A stretch of DNA of 64,000 nt from Bin5 sp965116395 (GTDB lineage: Bacteria > Chloroflexota > Anaerolineae > Caldilineales > Caldilineaceae): contig OZ220684.1 in NCBI GenBank assembly GCA_965116395.1, forward strand, positions 5,084,001 to 5,148,000. Direction: 5' to 3'. Both the position numbers and the translations under genes were made by a program. Below the pieces are notes generated by a model. It was not told where the DNA came from. It did no database searches and saw only the letters and a program-made list of their open reading frames with translations. Positions within the stretch are counted from its first letter, which is position 1, and each line of letters opens with the position of its first letter. Of the stretch, positions 24,716 to 33,378 are shown in pieces.

Positions 24716-26728
24716 TTAGTCGCACAGCGGCAGTTCTGTTTCAGGAAAGTCGTTCTTGCCAACCGCTTGCAATATCTGGGGATAGCATCCTTCCAATTCG
24801 TTTCCGGCCAGTCGAAGCGTTCGCAAATTAACTAGCGCGCCCAGCTCCGGCGGGATTGCACCTGACAGAGAATTTCCTTCGAGGCCTAGTTCTCTCAGAC
24901 CCGTCAAGGCGCCAAATTCAGTTGGAATCTCGCCTTTCAAATGGTTGTTGCCAAGCCGCAACTCCCTCAGATCGTCGAGGCCAGCGAGAGTAGCGGGTAT
25001 CGCGCCGGAGAGCACGTTATCAGCCAGGCTCAATACCCTAAGATTTTCAAGTTCGCCCAAGTCAGCCGGGATGTTGCCGGTAAGTGCGTTGTCATCAAGG
25101 CGCAGCGCCTTCAGATCGTGAAGGTTTCCCAGGTCAGCGGGTATATCCCCACTTAGTTCGTTTCCATCCAGACGCAGCCATTGAAGTTTGGCCAGCGCGC
25201 CTAATGCCCTTGGAATCTCCCCGGTGAGACGGTTATCGAAAAGATGCAACCATTCGAGGTCGGCCAACTCGCCCAATTCGGAGGGTATGGACCCCGTCAA
25301 TTGGTTTCCCTGGAGATCGAGTCCTTCCAGAAATGAGAGGCTGCCCAGATCTGTCGGGATGTCACCCGTCAGTCTGTTATGGGCGAGCCCAAGCTCGCGC
25401 AGTCTGGTGAGACCAGTTAGTTGGATTGGAATCTCTCCGGACAGCTGATTGTCATTGAGCCGCAGCCATTCGAGGCTGGAGAGCGCGGTCAAAGCGACCG
25501 GTATGGTCCCTGAGAGCTTATTGTCCGAGAGTTGCAGTTCCTGCAGATTCTCTAGAGCGCCCAACTCGGAGGGAATAGTACCCGACAACCCGTTTCCGTC
25601 GAGCCGCAACCACTCCATATTTGTGAGGGCGCCCAGTTCAGCAGGGATAGGTCCAGTGAGATTGTTGTTGAAGAGGTGAAGCCATTCAAGATTTGTGAGT
25701 TCGCCCAGTTCCGGCGGGATATCCCCGGTCAGGTGGTTTTCCTGCAGGCCCAACCCTTCCATATTGGCGAGCGCCCCCAGTTCAGCAGGGATTTCGCCCT
25801 CCAAGTGGTTGCCATCGAGCCGTAACCATTCCGCGCTGGCTAGACCGCCCAACTCGGCCGGTATTGTGCCGGTCAACTGGTTTCTGTGAAGACCCATTCC
25901 TGTCAGGTTGGCGAGAGAGCCCAGAGTGACCGGAATGGTTCCTGTCAGCCGATTGCCGTCCAGACGAAGCCATTCCAAATTGGATAACGAGCCCAGTTCG
26001 GAAGGAATTGTTCCTGTCAGATGATTTTCGTGCAGACCCAGTCCCTTCAACATCGACAGCTCGCTCAACTCGGGCGGAATTGGCCCGGTCAGCCGGTTGT
26101 CGAAGAACCACAGCCACTCCAGATTTGCGAGCGCGCCGAGTTCGGAAGGGACCTCGCCGGTCAGGCGATTGCCTTGAAGCCATAGCCCTTCCAGTTCGGT
26201 AAGCTCCCCTAGTCCGGCCGGCACCTCACCAGTCAAGCCTCGGCCATCCAACTCCACTACAGTGACGCGTGGAGGGGTCCTGCTTGTGTCGACGCTCACA
26301 CCCTCCCATTCTTCAATTGAGATTTGGGTGCCCCAGTTCAACGTTGCTTCGCCTGCTAAACTGTCCCGGATTCCCAGTAGAATTGCACAGTCGCCCACCA
26401 GGCCGGGATTCTCGATGTGGTCTGATACAGCGATGCCGTTGGCACATCCGGCCGCTTCCATCTGTCCGGCTGTAAACGTGCATCCGGTTGCGGTCAATGC
26501 GGCGAACGTTGCCAAGAGGACATAAAGTACAGATTCAGTTCTCAAACTGGCAAGGCATTCATTTTTGCGGCGACTAAGCTTTGGGAACAATACTTTAGCT
26601 CCTTGTTGCTTTGTAGAGACCAGCGATCCAGTGGTTAAGAATGGGATGACGCATGCAGCCTGGACTGCTATTCGAAATAGGCGGTTCACACCAAAGGGGT
26701 AGTTCGAGGAGGGATCGCGGTCTGACAA
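24716..26728 (-). CDS. Plant-type leucine-rich-repeat lipoprotein
   Basis: A protein of up to 670 residues with about 20-21 consecutive 24-residue repeats of the form LEWLRLDGNRLTGxIPxELG (plant-specific LRR type). The repeats run from about residue 165 to near the C-terminus, preceded by an LRR N-cap (GDCAILLGIRDSL). A lipobox (LTATGC) follows a hydrophobic stretch, so an export start is likely; a TTG at 26545 would give a typical lipoprotein signal peptide, whereas the ATG at 26728 adds 61 residues with an extra hydrophobic segment. Such proteins usually bind surface partners. The DNA repeats are strong enough that slippage or assembly collapse could change repeat number. Confidence 0.85.
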   Translation of the reverse strand: MSDRDPSSNYPFGVNRLFRIAVQAACVIPFLTTGSLVSTKQQGAKVLFPKLSRRKNECLASLRTESVLYVLLATFAALTATGCTFTAGQMEAAGCANGIAVSDHIENPGLVGDCAILLGIRDSLAGEATLNWGTQISIEEWEGVSVDTSRTPPRVTVVELDGRGLTGEVPAGLGELTELEGLWLQGNRLTGEVPSELGALANLEWLWFFDNRLTGPIPPELSELSMLKGLGLHENHLTGTIPSELGSLSNLEWLRLDGNRLTGTIPVTLGSLANLTGMGLHRNQLTGTIPAELGGLASAEWLRLDGNHLEGEIPAELGALANMEGLGLQENHLTGDIPPELGELTNLEWLHLFNNNLTGPIPAELGALTNMEWLRLDGNGLSGTIPSELGALENLQELQLSDNKLSGTIPVALTALSSLEWLRLNDNQLSGEIPIQLTGLTRLRELGLAHNRLTGDIPTDLGSLSFLEGLDLQGNQLTGSIPSELGELADLEWLHLFDNRLTGEIPRALGALAKLQWLRLDGNELSGDIPADLGNLHDLKALRLDDNALTGNIPADLGELENLRVLSLADNVLSGAIPATLAGLDDLRELRLGNNHLKGEIPTEFGALTGLRELGLEGNSLSGAIPPELGALVNLRTLRLAGNELEGCYPQILQAVGKNDFPETELPLCD

Positions 26729-26768
26729 ACTTTGCCGACTGTCGGTCGCCTCGCAAGTAAAGCCGAGA

Positions 26769-27524
26769 CTACATGTGATCGGGCCAGTAGAACTCCCGCA
26801 TGGTCGGATCGTCGTAGCCGTCCATCCAGGAATTTTTCAGGCCGGGCGTCTTGATGGCAGCCTCGACGATGGCGCGATTGAAGTCACCGACCTGTTCATG
26901 CTGCAAGTATTCGTCTACCGGCATCCACAGACACTCGTCGATCTCCCAGTCATCGCGCTCGATGGCATCGGTCAGCGGCGAAAGCCGGCAAATGAAGTAG
27001 ATGTCTGATTTTCCATACCGATAGCCATGCCAGTGCCGCCAACAGACTACCGACTCGAACCTGGTTTCTATACCTGTCTCTTCAAGGACTTCGCGCACGA
27101 CCGCATCAGCTAAGTGTTCGCCGGGATGTAGCGCACCGCCGGGCAGTTTGTAATAGGCCCGGGAAGAGCCGCGATGTCTTTCCGAAACAACCAGCAGTTC
27201 CTGCCTGTCGTTTATAGCCACACCGCCCGCGCCAATGTAGTGCGTGGCGTAGCCGGGTACCAGCGCATCATCTTGCAGTTTGCGAACGAGCAACACATAG
27301 TTGGGCTCGGTGTGGTGGAAGACAAAACCGGCAGCGGTTGAGACGGGGATCAGAGCGGCCCGCTCGATTGGCAGGTGGAGCCAGACAAGAAATCGGCCAT
27401 CCTGGACCCATTTCACCAAGGAGGAGGTGAGGCCTTGCTCGAAGAGTTCGGTCTCTGTCGGCAGATCACCGGTGTTGATTTCGATGCCATTGAAACGGTT
27501 GACGGCGTGCGGAAGAATGTCCAT
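26769..27524 (-). CDS. Nudix hydrolase with a pre-Nudix domain
   Basis: A 251-residue protein. The Nudix box GX5EX7REUXEEXGU is complete in GGALHPGEHLADAVVREVLE followed by ETGI. The N-terminal ~90 residues resemble the pre-Nudix domain of the plant NUDT-like group (FNGIEINTGDLP, WVQDGRFLVWLHLP, AAGFVFHHTEP). The enzyme should hydrolyse a nucleoside-diphosphate-linked substrate; which one is unknown. The ATG at 27524 has AAGGTG five bases upstream; the frame continues upstream without homology. It is followed by the LRR gene, 40 bp away. Confidence 0.87.
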   Translation of the reverse strand: MDILPHAVNRFNGIEINTGDLPTETELFEQGLTSSLVKWVQDGRFLVWLHLPIERAALIPVSTAAGFVFHHTEPNYVLLVRKLQDDALVPGYATHYIGAGGVAINDRQELLVVSERHRGSSRAYYKLPGGALHPGEHLADAVVREVLEETGIETRFESVVCWRHWHGYRYGKSDIYFICRLSPLTDAIERDDWEIDECLWMPVDEYLQHEQVGDFNRAIVEAAIKTPGLKNSWMDGYDDPTMREFYWPDHM

Positions 27525-27963
27525 GGGTTCACCTTGTAGGCTGCTGTTTCCATTTGGTCCCGTGCGCCACTTGATATCCGTCACTGAACCCACCCAAGGG
27601 GACAGGCGGATTTGGACAAACACACGCTCGGCTGGCATGGTCCCAGAAAACACGCCAGCAAGGGCGAACTGGATTGTTGATCGTTCGAAAGTTGCTTTCA
27701 GACAGTGGAGGACCTGTGAAATCCTGAGTTAACCCGATTAAGACTATTTTAGTCGTCCATCGTACACAAATCAAGTTAATAATAACGCACTTTGCTGGCG
27801 GCGCGCACAGGTAGTTGCCGTGAATTGTGCTATTCTGAGTGGCGAACAGGCATTTGCAGCTTCAGGTAAAGCTGTCGCTTGGCGCCGGGACAGCCGAAGC
27901 GGAGCAACACAGTCCTTTAGCTTTTGTCGGAAAACAATGATAGACATTTCAGGAGATTGAGCC

Positions 27964-28722
27964 ATGTACACAACCGATCAATATGAAGGAATGCTGGCGG
28001 AAACTGTCTCAGTGCGTGGTGCAAACGACGATCGAGTCCTTGCATACATGGCCAGACCACTGGGAGATGGACCGTTTCCAGGGATGGTGCTCATTCACCA
28101 TATGCCTGGCTGGGACGAATGGTATCGGGAGGCCACGCGCAGGTTTGCCCATCATGGTTACGTGGCGATCTCGCCAAATCTTTATGAGCGCGTCGGGCAC
28201 GGCTCACCTGAAGATGTAGCCGCAGCCGCACGCGCCGGCGGCGGCGTGCCCGATGATCAGGCGGTCGCTGATCTTGAGGCGGCTATGCGATATTTGCGGG
28301 CCTTGTCCTACATTAACGGCAAGGTTGGCGTATTTGGCACATGTTCGGGCGGGCGGCAGGCGGTACTGGCAGCTAGCCGCGTTGCCGGGTTCGACGCCGT
28401 CGTTGATTGCTGGGGCGGCGGGGTCGTGATGCAGCCGGACCAGATTACCCCTCAACGGCCGGTGGCTCCGATCGACTATACTGCCGATCTCAGTTGCCCC
28501 GTCCTGGGTCTGTTTGGCGCCGAAGATCACAGCCCAACAACTGAAGAGGTGGCGCTCCACGAAGAAGCGCTAAAGCAGAATAAGAAGGATTACGAGTTTC
28601 ATATGTATGATGGCGCAGGCCACGGTTTCTTCTATTACAATCGCCCAAACTATCGGCAGGCTCAGGCCGTCGACGGCTGGGAGAAGATCTGGACGTTTCT
28701 GGGTCGAGAACTGGCTGAGTAA
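27964..28722 (+). CDS. Dienelactone hydrolase-family enzyme
   Basis: A 252-residue alpha/beta hydrolase. The nucleophile elbow reads GTCSGG with Cys127, the DLH-type cysteine nucleophile. Asp188 (GAEDHSP) and His220 (GAGHGFF) complete the triad. The N-terminal oxyanion segment LIHHMPGW is also typical. The family hydrolyses carboxymethylenebutenolide and other esters; the true substrate is unknown. CAGGAG lies upstream of the ATG. It is followed after 56 bp by a DUF6295-like gene. Confidence 0.88.
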   Translation: MYTTDQYEGMLAETVSVRGANDDRVLAYMARPLGDGPFPGMVLIHHMPGWDEWYREATRRFAHHGYVAISPNLYERVGHGSPEDVAAAARAGGGVPDDQAVADLEAAMRYLRALSYINGKVGVFGTCSGGRQAVLAASRVAGFDAVVDCWGGGVVMQPDQITPQRPVAPIDYTADLSCPVLGLFGAEDHSPTTEEVALHEEALKQNKKDYEFHMYDGAGHGFFYYNRPNYRQAQAVDGWEKIWTFLGRELAE

Positions 28723-28778
28723 AGCGCATGCGGTGGCGTGGAAATATGACAGGAATCATATAACAGGAGAGCAAACTC

Positions 28779-29042
28779 ATGTGCACGATGATCGCTCAGA
28801 AAGTCCCTCTGGAAGGCTTTGGCAAGGGCACCGACGGCTGGTTTGACATGAACCAGGCAAACGTCTGCTGGGATCACCCATTTCATGCGCCAGAGGAGCA
28901 CGCGCTCAACATCGATTTCGTTAATGAGAGCTATGGACCGGGCGCTCGGATCGCGGTCGAACTCAGCGTTGACGGCGCTCGACAATTAGTGGAGACGATT
29001 CAGTCGGTATTGGCCGAAGCAGAGTCCAAAGGATTAATCTGA
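28779..29042 (+). CDS. DUF6295-like small protein
   Basis: An 87-residue protein beginning MCTMIAQKVPLEGFGKG and containing WDHPFHAPEEHALNIDFVN and GPGARIAVELSVDGAR, which match what I recall of the DUF6295 family. No signal peptide or membrane segment is seen. The function is unknown; conserved Cys2, His and Glu could bind a metal. An AGGAG site precedes the ATG. It lies close behind the dienelactone hydrolase, so the two may be co-transcribed. Confidence 0.72.
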   Translation: MCTMIAQKVPLEGFGKGTDGWFDMNQANVCWDHPFHAPEEHALNIDFVNESYGPGARIAVELSVDGARQLVETIQSVLAEAESKGLI

Positions 29043-29048
29043 AGGGCG

Positions 29049-29076
29049 CGTTCCGCAGAAAGGTTCCTGCGGAACG
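29049..29076 (+). terminator. Hairpin following the DUF6295-like gene
   Basis: CGTTCCGCAG (29049-29058) pairs with CTGCGGAACG (29067-29076) across an 8-base loop, beginning 6 bp after the stop. No T-tract follows, so it may be a Rho-independent-like barrier or an mRNA end stabiliser between converging genes. Confidence 0.5.
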
Positions 29077-29142
29077 AAACGCAGGGCGAATCAGAACTGT
29101 ATGCCGCCTTGATCCGTAAACCGGATCGAGCGAAGGAACTAC

Positions 29143-30390
29143 TCAGTCCCGATAGGGATCGTACTCGTCTTCACCGGCCATGGCTACCCCCAGTGGAGTG
29201 AGGGTGTGGAGAATTCGAATCGTGGGGTCGTGGTGTTCCAGCACTTCGGGCAGACGCTTGTAGACTTGCGGCGCCTCGTCGGTCCCCGCGCCGCGCAAAG
29301 TCACTCCCATATTCCGGATCGAGTCGAGCATCTGGTTGCGACTAATTTGCCCGCGTTTCACCTGTACTTTGCGCCTGTTCCTCCAGCGGAAGCGGCCCGC
29401 GGCCTGCGTGCGCGACATCAGGCGGCCAGCACCGTGGACTGTAGAATAGAGAGCCAGCCGGCTCTCTTCACTGTCCACACCTTCCAAGACTACCGAGATA
29501 TCCCCCATTGACCCGCCGACAAAGCCCTTTTGTCCGGGAAACGCGGGGGTGGCTCCTTTGCGTGTGACCCACAAGGAGCGCCCGTCGTGGTCCTCTTGCC
29601 AGGCGAAATTGTGGTGATTGTGAATCTCTTCAACGATGTTGGCGCCCAACAGCGAGGCCGTGCGCCGGCAGACCCAGTCACGGCCGGCGTAAGCATAGCG
29701 ACCTGCCAACTGCATGCAGGCCAGGTACTCCTGGCCCAGTGTAGAATCCACATCAACCAGACTGGGAATGCCCTTGGTTGCGCTGCGGCGACTGCGGCGC
29801 GGACGGCCGCTCGATGCCGGAACAGATTGGCGGGGAGTTCCCCGCTGGCGATCAGCGGCCTCCATGAAAAACTTGGCCAGGCGATGCCCCAATCCGCGTG
29901 AACCGAAGTGGACCCCCAGCCAAGTCCGGCCCAATTCGTCCTCGAAAATATCCACATAGTGATTGCCGCTGCCAACAGTTCCAAGTTGCTCGGCGGCCAT
30001 CTTTTTGTGTTCGCGGGCAACGGGGAGGTACCAGGCCGGATCGTCATCGAATAGAGGGTGGTCAACCCGGTCTTTATTCTTGCGCCCTATGCCGAAGGAA
30101 ATAGTTTCCCAGATATCATCCATGATTCTTTCGATATGCTGCTTTACTTCCTTCGCCGGAATATCCAGGCGTACGGCCTTGTTCCCGCAGGCGATATCGA
30201 ATCCGACGCCGGCTGGATTCAGCTTGTTTTCGTAGGCAACCACGCCGCCGATGGGAACAGTGTAGCCCAGATGATGATCGGCCATGAGCGCGACCGCGTC
30301 GGCTTCCTGCGCGCAGTTGACGATTTGAGCGACTGCATTGTTCAGAGGGTCACCCCAAACGGGCACGCCGTGAATTACTTCGACTGTCAT
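29143..30390 (-). CDS. rtcB: RtcB-family 3'-phosphate RNA ligase
   Basis: A 415-residue protein with RtcB landmarks: GFDIACGN, GTVGSGNHYVD, VHFGSRGLGH, IHNHHNFAWQ, TRKGATPAFPGQKG and the guanylylation motif HGAGRLMSR. RtcB joins RNA 2',3'-cyclic-phosphate or 3'-phosphate ends to 5'-OH ends in tRNA repair or splicing, using GTP and Mn2+. Residues of about 183-208 form an Arg/Ser-rich stretch not typical of the family; it could be a tolerated insertion. No archease or RtcR/RtcA is adjacent. Confidence 0.88.
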   Translation of the reverse strand: MTVEVIHGVPVWGDPLNNAVAQIVNCAQEADAVALMADHHLGYTVPIGGVVAYENKLNPAGVGFDIACGNKAVRLDIPAKEVKQHIERIMDDIWETISFGIGRKNKDRVDHPLFDDDPAWYLPVAREHKKMAAEQLGTVGSGNHYVDIFEDELGRTWLGVHFGSRGLGHRLAKFFMEAADRQRGTPRQSVPASSGRPRRSRRSATKGIPSLVDVDSTLGQEYLACMQLAGRYAYAGRDWVCRRTASLLGANIVEEIHNHHNFAWQEDHDGRSLWVTRKGATPAFPGQKGFVGGSMGDISVVLEGVDSEESRLALYSTVHGAGRLMSRTQAAGRFRWRNRRKVQVKRGQISRNQMLDSIRNMGVTLRGAGTDEAPQVYKRLPEVLEHHDPTIRILHTLTPLGVAMAGEDEYDPYRD

Positions 30391-30460
30391 TCATCCCTCG
30401 TCAAATATACTGCCAGGCTTTCGGTGTCATAATCCGATGAAATGCTGGCTGGTCGGCCGG

Positions 30461-31564
30461 CTAGGCGGGTCTGATCCCCTTGTACTCGCCTTCCGGCAGT
30501 GACTGCGGTCGCTCGCAGCGGGTCGTGAGCTCTACGTGGCGGCCAGTCTCTGATGCCAATTGGATCGCGTCCATAATCTCAAGCACGTGCAGCGCCATCT
30601 CACCGCTGGCCCGATGTTCGGTGTTTTCAATCGCGCTAACTGCCATATCTGCAAGGCCGATGCCGCGGCTGTTGCCGGCGTGTCCGAAGCGGAGCGGCAA
30701 CTCCTTCCACGATTGGTCGGCGGCGGTGCGCAACTGCAGAGGGCCGGCAAACGTGTTCGGGTCGGGCAGATTGAAAGTACCGGTCGTGCCATACAGTTCT
30801 ATACGGGGCAGCCCTGATGCCTGTGTATCGAATGAGGTGATAATCGTGCCGATGGCGCCGCTTTCGAAGTCGAGAAGGCCGGCGACGTATGTTGGGACCT
30901 CCACTTCGATGATGCCTCCCCTGCGCGGCTCGCTGTGAATCGTGCGCTTCGTCCAGGTCGCGCGCGCCGAACCGGTCACGCGCCGCACGGGGCCAAGCAG
31001 ATGTACCAGCGCCGTCAAGTAGTAGACTCCCATGTCCAACATTGGTCCGCCGCCGGGCTTGTAGAAGAACTCCGGGTTGGCGTGCCAGTACTCGTGTCCG
31101 CGGCTCATCATAAACGCGGTTGCGGCTACAGGCGCGCCGATGACCCCCTCATCCAGGTAGACTCGCGCCGACTGATGACCGGCGCCGAGAAAGGTATCAG
31201 GCGCACAGCCTACGCGAAGATTCTTCTCCCTGGCAAGCGCTAACAGCTGCTGTCCCTGGTCAAAACTCGCGGCCAGCGGCTTTTCGCTGTAGACCGCCTT
31301 GCCTGCCTCCAGCGCGGCCTTGCTGATGCTGAAATGGGCATTTGGAGGTGTAAGATTGAGCACCATATCGATATCTGGCGCAGCCACCAGCTCTTCAAGC
31401 GACAGGACCTTGAGTCCGTACTTCTCTGCCTGGGATTCCGCTGCTGCTGCCACCACGTCTGCAATGGCCCCTACTTCAAACTCCGGTAGTTCCCGGCTTA
31501 CTTCAATATATCGACTACTGATGATTCCGCAACCGACCAGGCCGATACGCGCTGGCAATTCCAT
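30461..31564 (-). CDS. Gfo/Idh/MocA-family oxidoreductase
   Basis: A 367-residue NAD(P)-dependent dehydrogenase. The Rossmann glycines lie in IGLVGCGIISSRYIE, the catalytic-domain EKP motif is seen as YSEKPLAASF, and the C-terminal alpha/beta domain carries GGGPMLDMGVYYLTALVHLLG. The substrate is probably a sugar or inositol derivative. It is followed in the opposite gene order by a ThuA-type gene 61 bp upstream on the same strand; such pairs are common in sugar catabolic clusters. Confidence 0.88.
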   Translation of the reverse strand: MELPARIGLVGCGIISSRYIEVSRELPEFEVGAIADVVAAAAESQAEKYGLKVLSLEELVAAPDIDMVLNLTPPNAHFSISKAALEAGKAVYSEKPLAASFDQGQQLLALAREKNLRVGCAPDTFLGAGHQSARVYLDEGVIGAPVAATAFMMSRGHEYWHANPEFFYKPGGGPMLDMGVYYLTALVHLLGPVRRVTGSARATWTKRTIHSEPRRGGIIEVEVPTYVAGLLDFESGAIGTIITSFDTQASGLPRIELYGTTGTFNLPDPNTFAGPLQLRTAADQSWKELPLRFGHAGNSRGIGLADMAVSAIENTEHRASGEMALHVLEIMDAIQLASETGRHVELTTRCERPQSLPEGEYKGIRPA

Positions 31565-31625
31565 TGTCAGTACCCTTTCCTTGCTAGTTGCTGACCCCTT
31601 TCAGCTGACAGACGTCTGGGCCTCT

Positions 31626-32276
31626 TCAGTCTCTCGCCGCCCAGATGATGCCTCTTCGCACAATCTCGCGGGCCTCCGGCACGTCGAAATCCTTTGCCAC
31701 GTGGCCCAGTGAACTGTAGAAGATTTTACCCTGGCCCCATCGGCGTTTCCAGACGACCGGCATGACGGTACCATCGATCCAAGGCGCATGTTCGCCGGAA
31801 AATGTGGTTGCCGCCAGAACTTCATTGCTGGGGTCAACATGCATCAGGTACTGTTCGCTATGCATCTGAAAATCGCTCATTCCTGCCGTGATGGGATCGG
31901 AATGATCGAGAATATTGACAGTGTAGTCAATGATATTTCCCGGGTGGGCCACCCACTGACCTCCTACCATGAACTGGTACTCTGTGTTTTGGCGAAAGGC
32001 ATCCGCCATGCCTCCATGCCAGCCGGCAAAGCCCGCCCCATTGGCGATGGTGTCCAGTAGACCCTTTTCCTGTTCCTTCGTGATGGAACTCATCGTATAT
32101 ACCTGCGTGATGACGTCATAGGTTGCCATGCGCTCGGCGTCGGTATAGATATCGAGCGACGTCTCGACATCTACGTCAAAGCCGGCCTCCTCGATCAGAG
32201 GCGCAAAGACATCCACGCATTGTTTCGGTTCATGGCCGTCCCAACCGCCCCACATCATCAGAGATCTTTTGGTCAT
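31626..32276 (-). CDS. ThuA-like domain protein
   Basis: A 216-residue ThuA (trehalose-utilisation) domain protein with a class I glutamine-amidotransferase-like fold. Recognised features are WGGWDGHEPKQCVDVF, GAGFAGWHGGM, HSEQYLMHVDP, MPVVWKRRWGQGKIFYSSLG. The ATG at 32276 has AAGGAG upstream. It precedes and probably shares a transcript with the Gfo/Idh/MocA oxidoreductase, suggesting a carbohydrate degradation unit. The true reaction is not established for the family. Confidence 0.82.
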   Translation of the reverse strand: MTKRSLMMWGGWDGHEPKQCVDVFAPLIEEAGFDVDVETSLDIYTDAERMATYDVITQVYTMSSITKEQEKGLLDTIANGAGFAGWHGGMADAFRQNTEYQFMVGGQWVAHPGNIIDYTVNILDHSDPITAGMSDFQMHSEQYLMHVDPSNEVLAATTFSGEHAPWIDGTVMPVVWKRRWGQGKIFYSSLGHVAKDFDVPEAREIVRRGIIWAARD

Positions 32277-32929
32277 CGGAAACTGACTCCTTGTTGTATT
32301 GCTTGGTCTCGCTCTGCGGCCACACGCGCAACGACCTGGAAACTGCAATGCCTATGAAGCTAGTCTGGACGAAAGCGTTCCGACTGGCCGCGGTGCCTGC
32401 TTTAATGCGAGTATAGAGTGCCGTAATGGGCAGTATAGCACCCGTGCAAAGAAGCTACAATGAATTGCCCGGTTTGGAAAGGTTGTACGTACTCAGCTCG
32501 AGTCCGTTCGCGTCTCTGAATCAGGTGCGCGATGGCGTCTCCTCTCTCTGCAGGCGGGCGATCGGACCTTCGGCCCTCCGCTGTGTGGGGCGACTCCCCA
32601 CGCAACCCCCAGGGAACGTGCCTCACCGACCGTTCGTAGAAAAAGCGTAACTACTAAGCCAGATACAGTGCCTGTATTGACCAGCCCTTCTACCCCGCCG
32701 CCATTCAGGCTATCTGATCGCGTATTCGGTTGGCGGCGGCTACGTTGCTGGAGCGGCACTGCTGCAAAAGGCAGACACGGCCGGAACTGCAGTTTCTTGT
32801 TTTCAGTTCTTGGTTTTTGGTGGAACACCAGTCCTCAGGGGAACGCCGGAGACTAGCGGCCGATGGTCGGTGGGTTGAGGCGGCAAGTGGGGGAGGAATC
32901 ACTGGTAGCTAGATACGCTGCTGGAATGC
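32277..32929. other. Intergenic region with a displaced piece of the structured repeat
   Basis: No convincing gene. At 32651-32711 there is sequence matching the left flank of repeat copy 5 (TTGACCAGCC and CCATTCAGGCT in the same order). It is separated from the copy 2 core by about 220 bp of unrelated sequence. Short open frames here have no family features. Confidence 0.5.
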
Positions 32930-33112
32930 GCACACACGGTGGGTAAGCGATGGTTTTGTAGGGGGGCGTTGCGGGGGCGCAGCCCCTGCACAAGGGAGGC
33001 CGCTTGCGGCCGACCGCCCAAATGCAAAGAGAGAGTAAAGAGGCGTAAGGAGAGAGTGAACGGCTCCGCTTGCCTCATTCATGATCGCAGATAAGTTGTG
33101 GCTGGGTAGTTT
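32930..33112. repeat. Structured interspersed repeat, copy 2
   Basis: The core at 32961-33019 is identical in its paired positions to copies 1, 3 and 4: outer GGGCG/CGCCC stem, GGGGC/GCCCC hairpin and GGCCG-CTTG-CGGCC hairpin. The right flank (to about 33112) matches copy 5, with GCCTCATTCATG and GGCTGGGTAGTT against GCCTCGTTCATG and GGCTGAGTAGTT. It lies between the ThuA gene and the P450. Confidence 0.88.
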
Positions 33113-33378
33113 CGACAGAGCTATTGCGCGGCTCAGTGAAAGTGAAGGGTGTCAACCGAATACGCAGTGAAAAGACTTGCCTGGCGTCGGGGATGAAGGG
33201 CTGGTGAGGACAGCCATAGTATTGGTGCCAGAAATTACAAGAGGAACGGAAGAGGGTTGGAGAGGTCAGCAATTGCGTGTAGCTTGCCCTAATGCCCTAG
33301 AAAAGGTATGCCCCTCCTTTTTCGGAGAGGCATTCTTGCCGAAGTTTTCGATTCAGTCTGGAAGGCAACCAGGCAGGG
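33113..33378. other. Intergenic region downstream of the P450 gene
   Basis: No gene recognised. A short stem at 33304-33328 region (CCCCTCC...GGAGAGG) could be a weak terminator, but this is uncertain. Confidence 0.3.

Noticed and set aside
25782..26183. Antisense open frames through the LRR gene
   Set aside because: They arise from the periodic DNA of the repeats and have no start signals or domain features.
29760..29890. Compensated frameshift in rtcB explaining the Arg/Ser-rich stretch
   Set aside because: Neither alternative frame restores recognisable RtcB sequence over this interval, so a tolerated insertion is more likely than an error.
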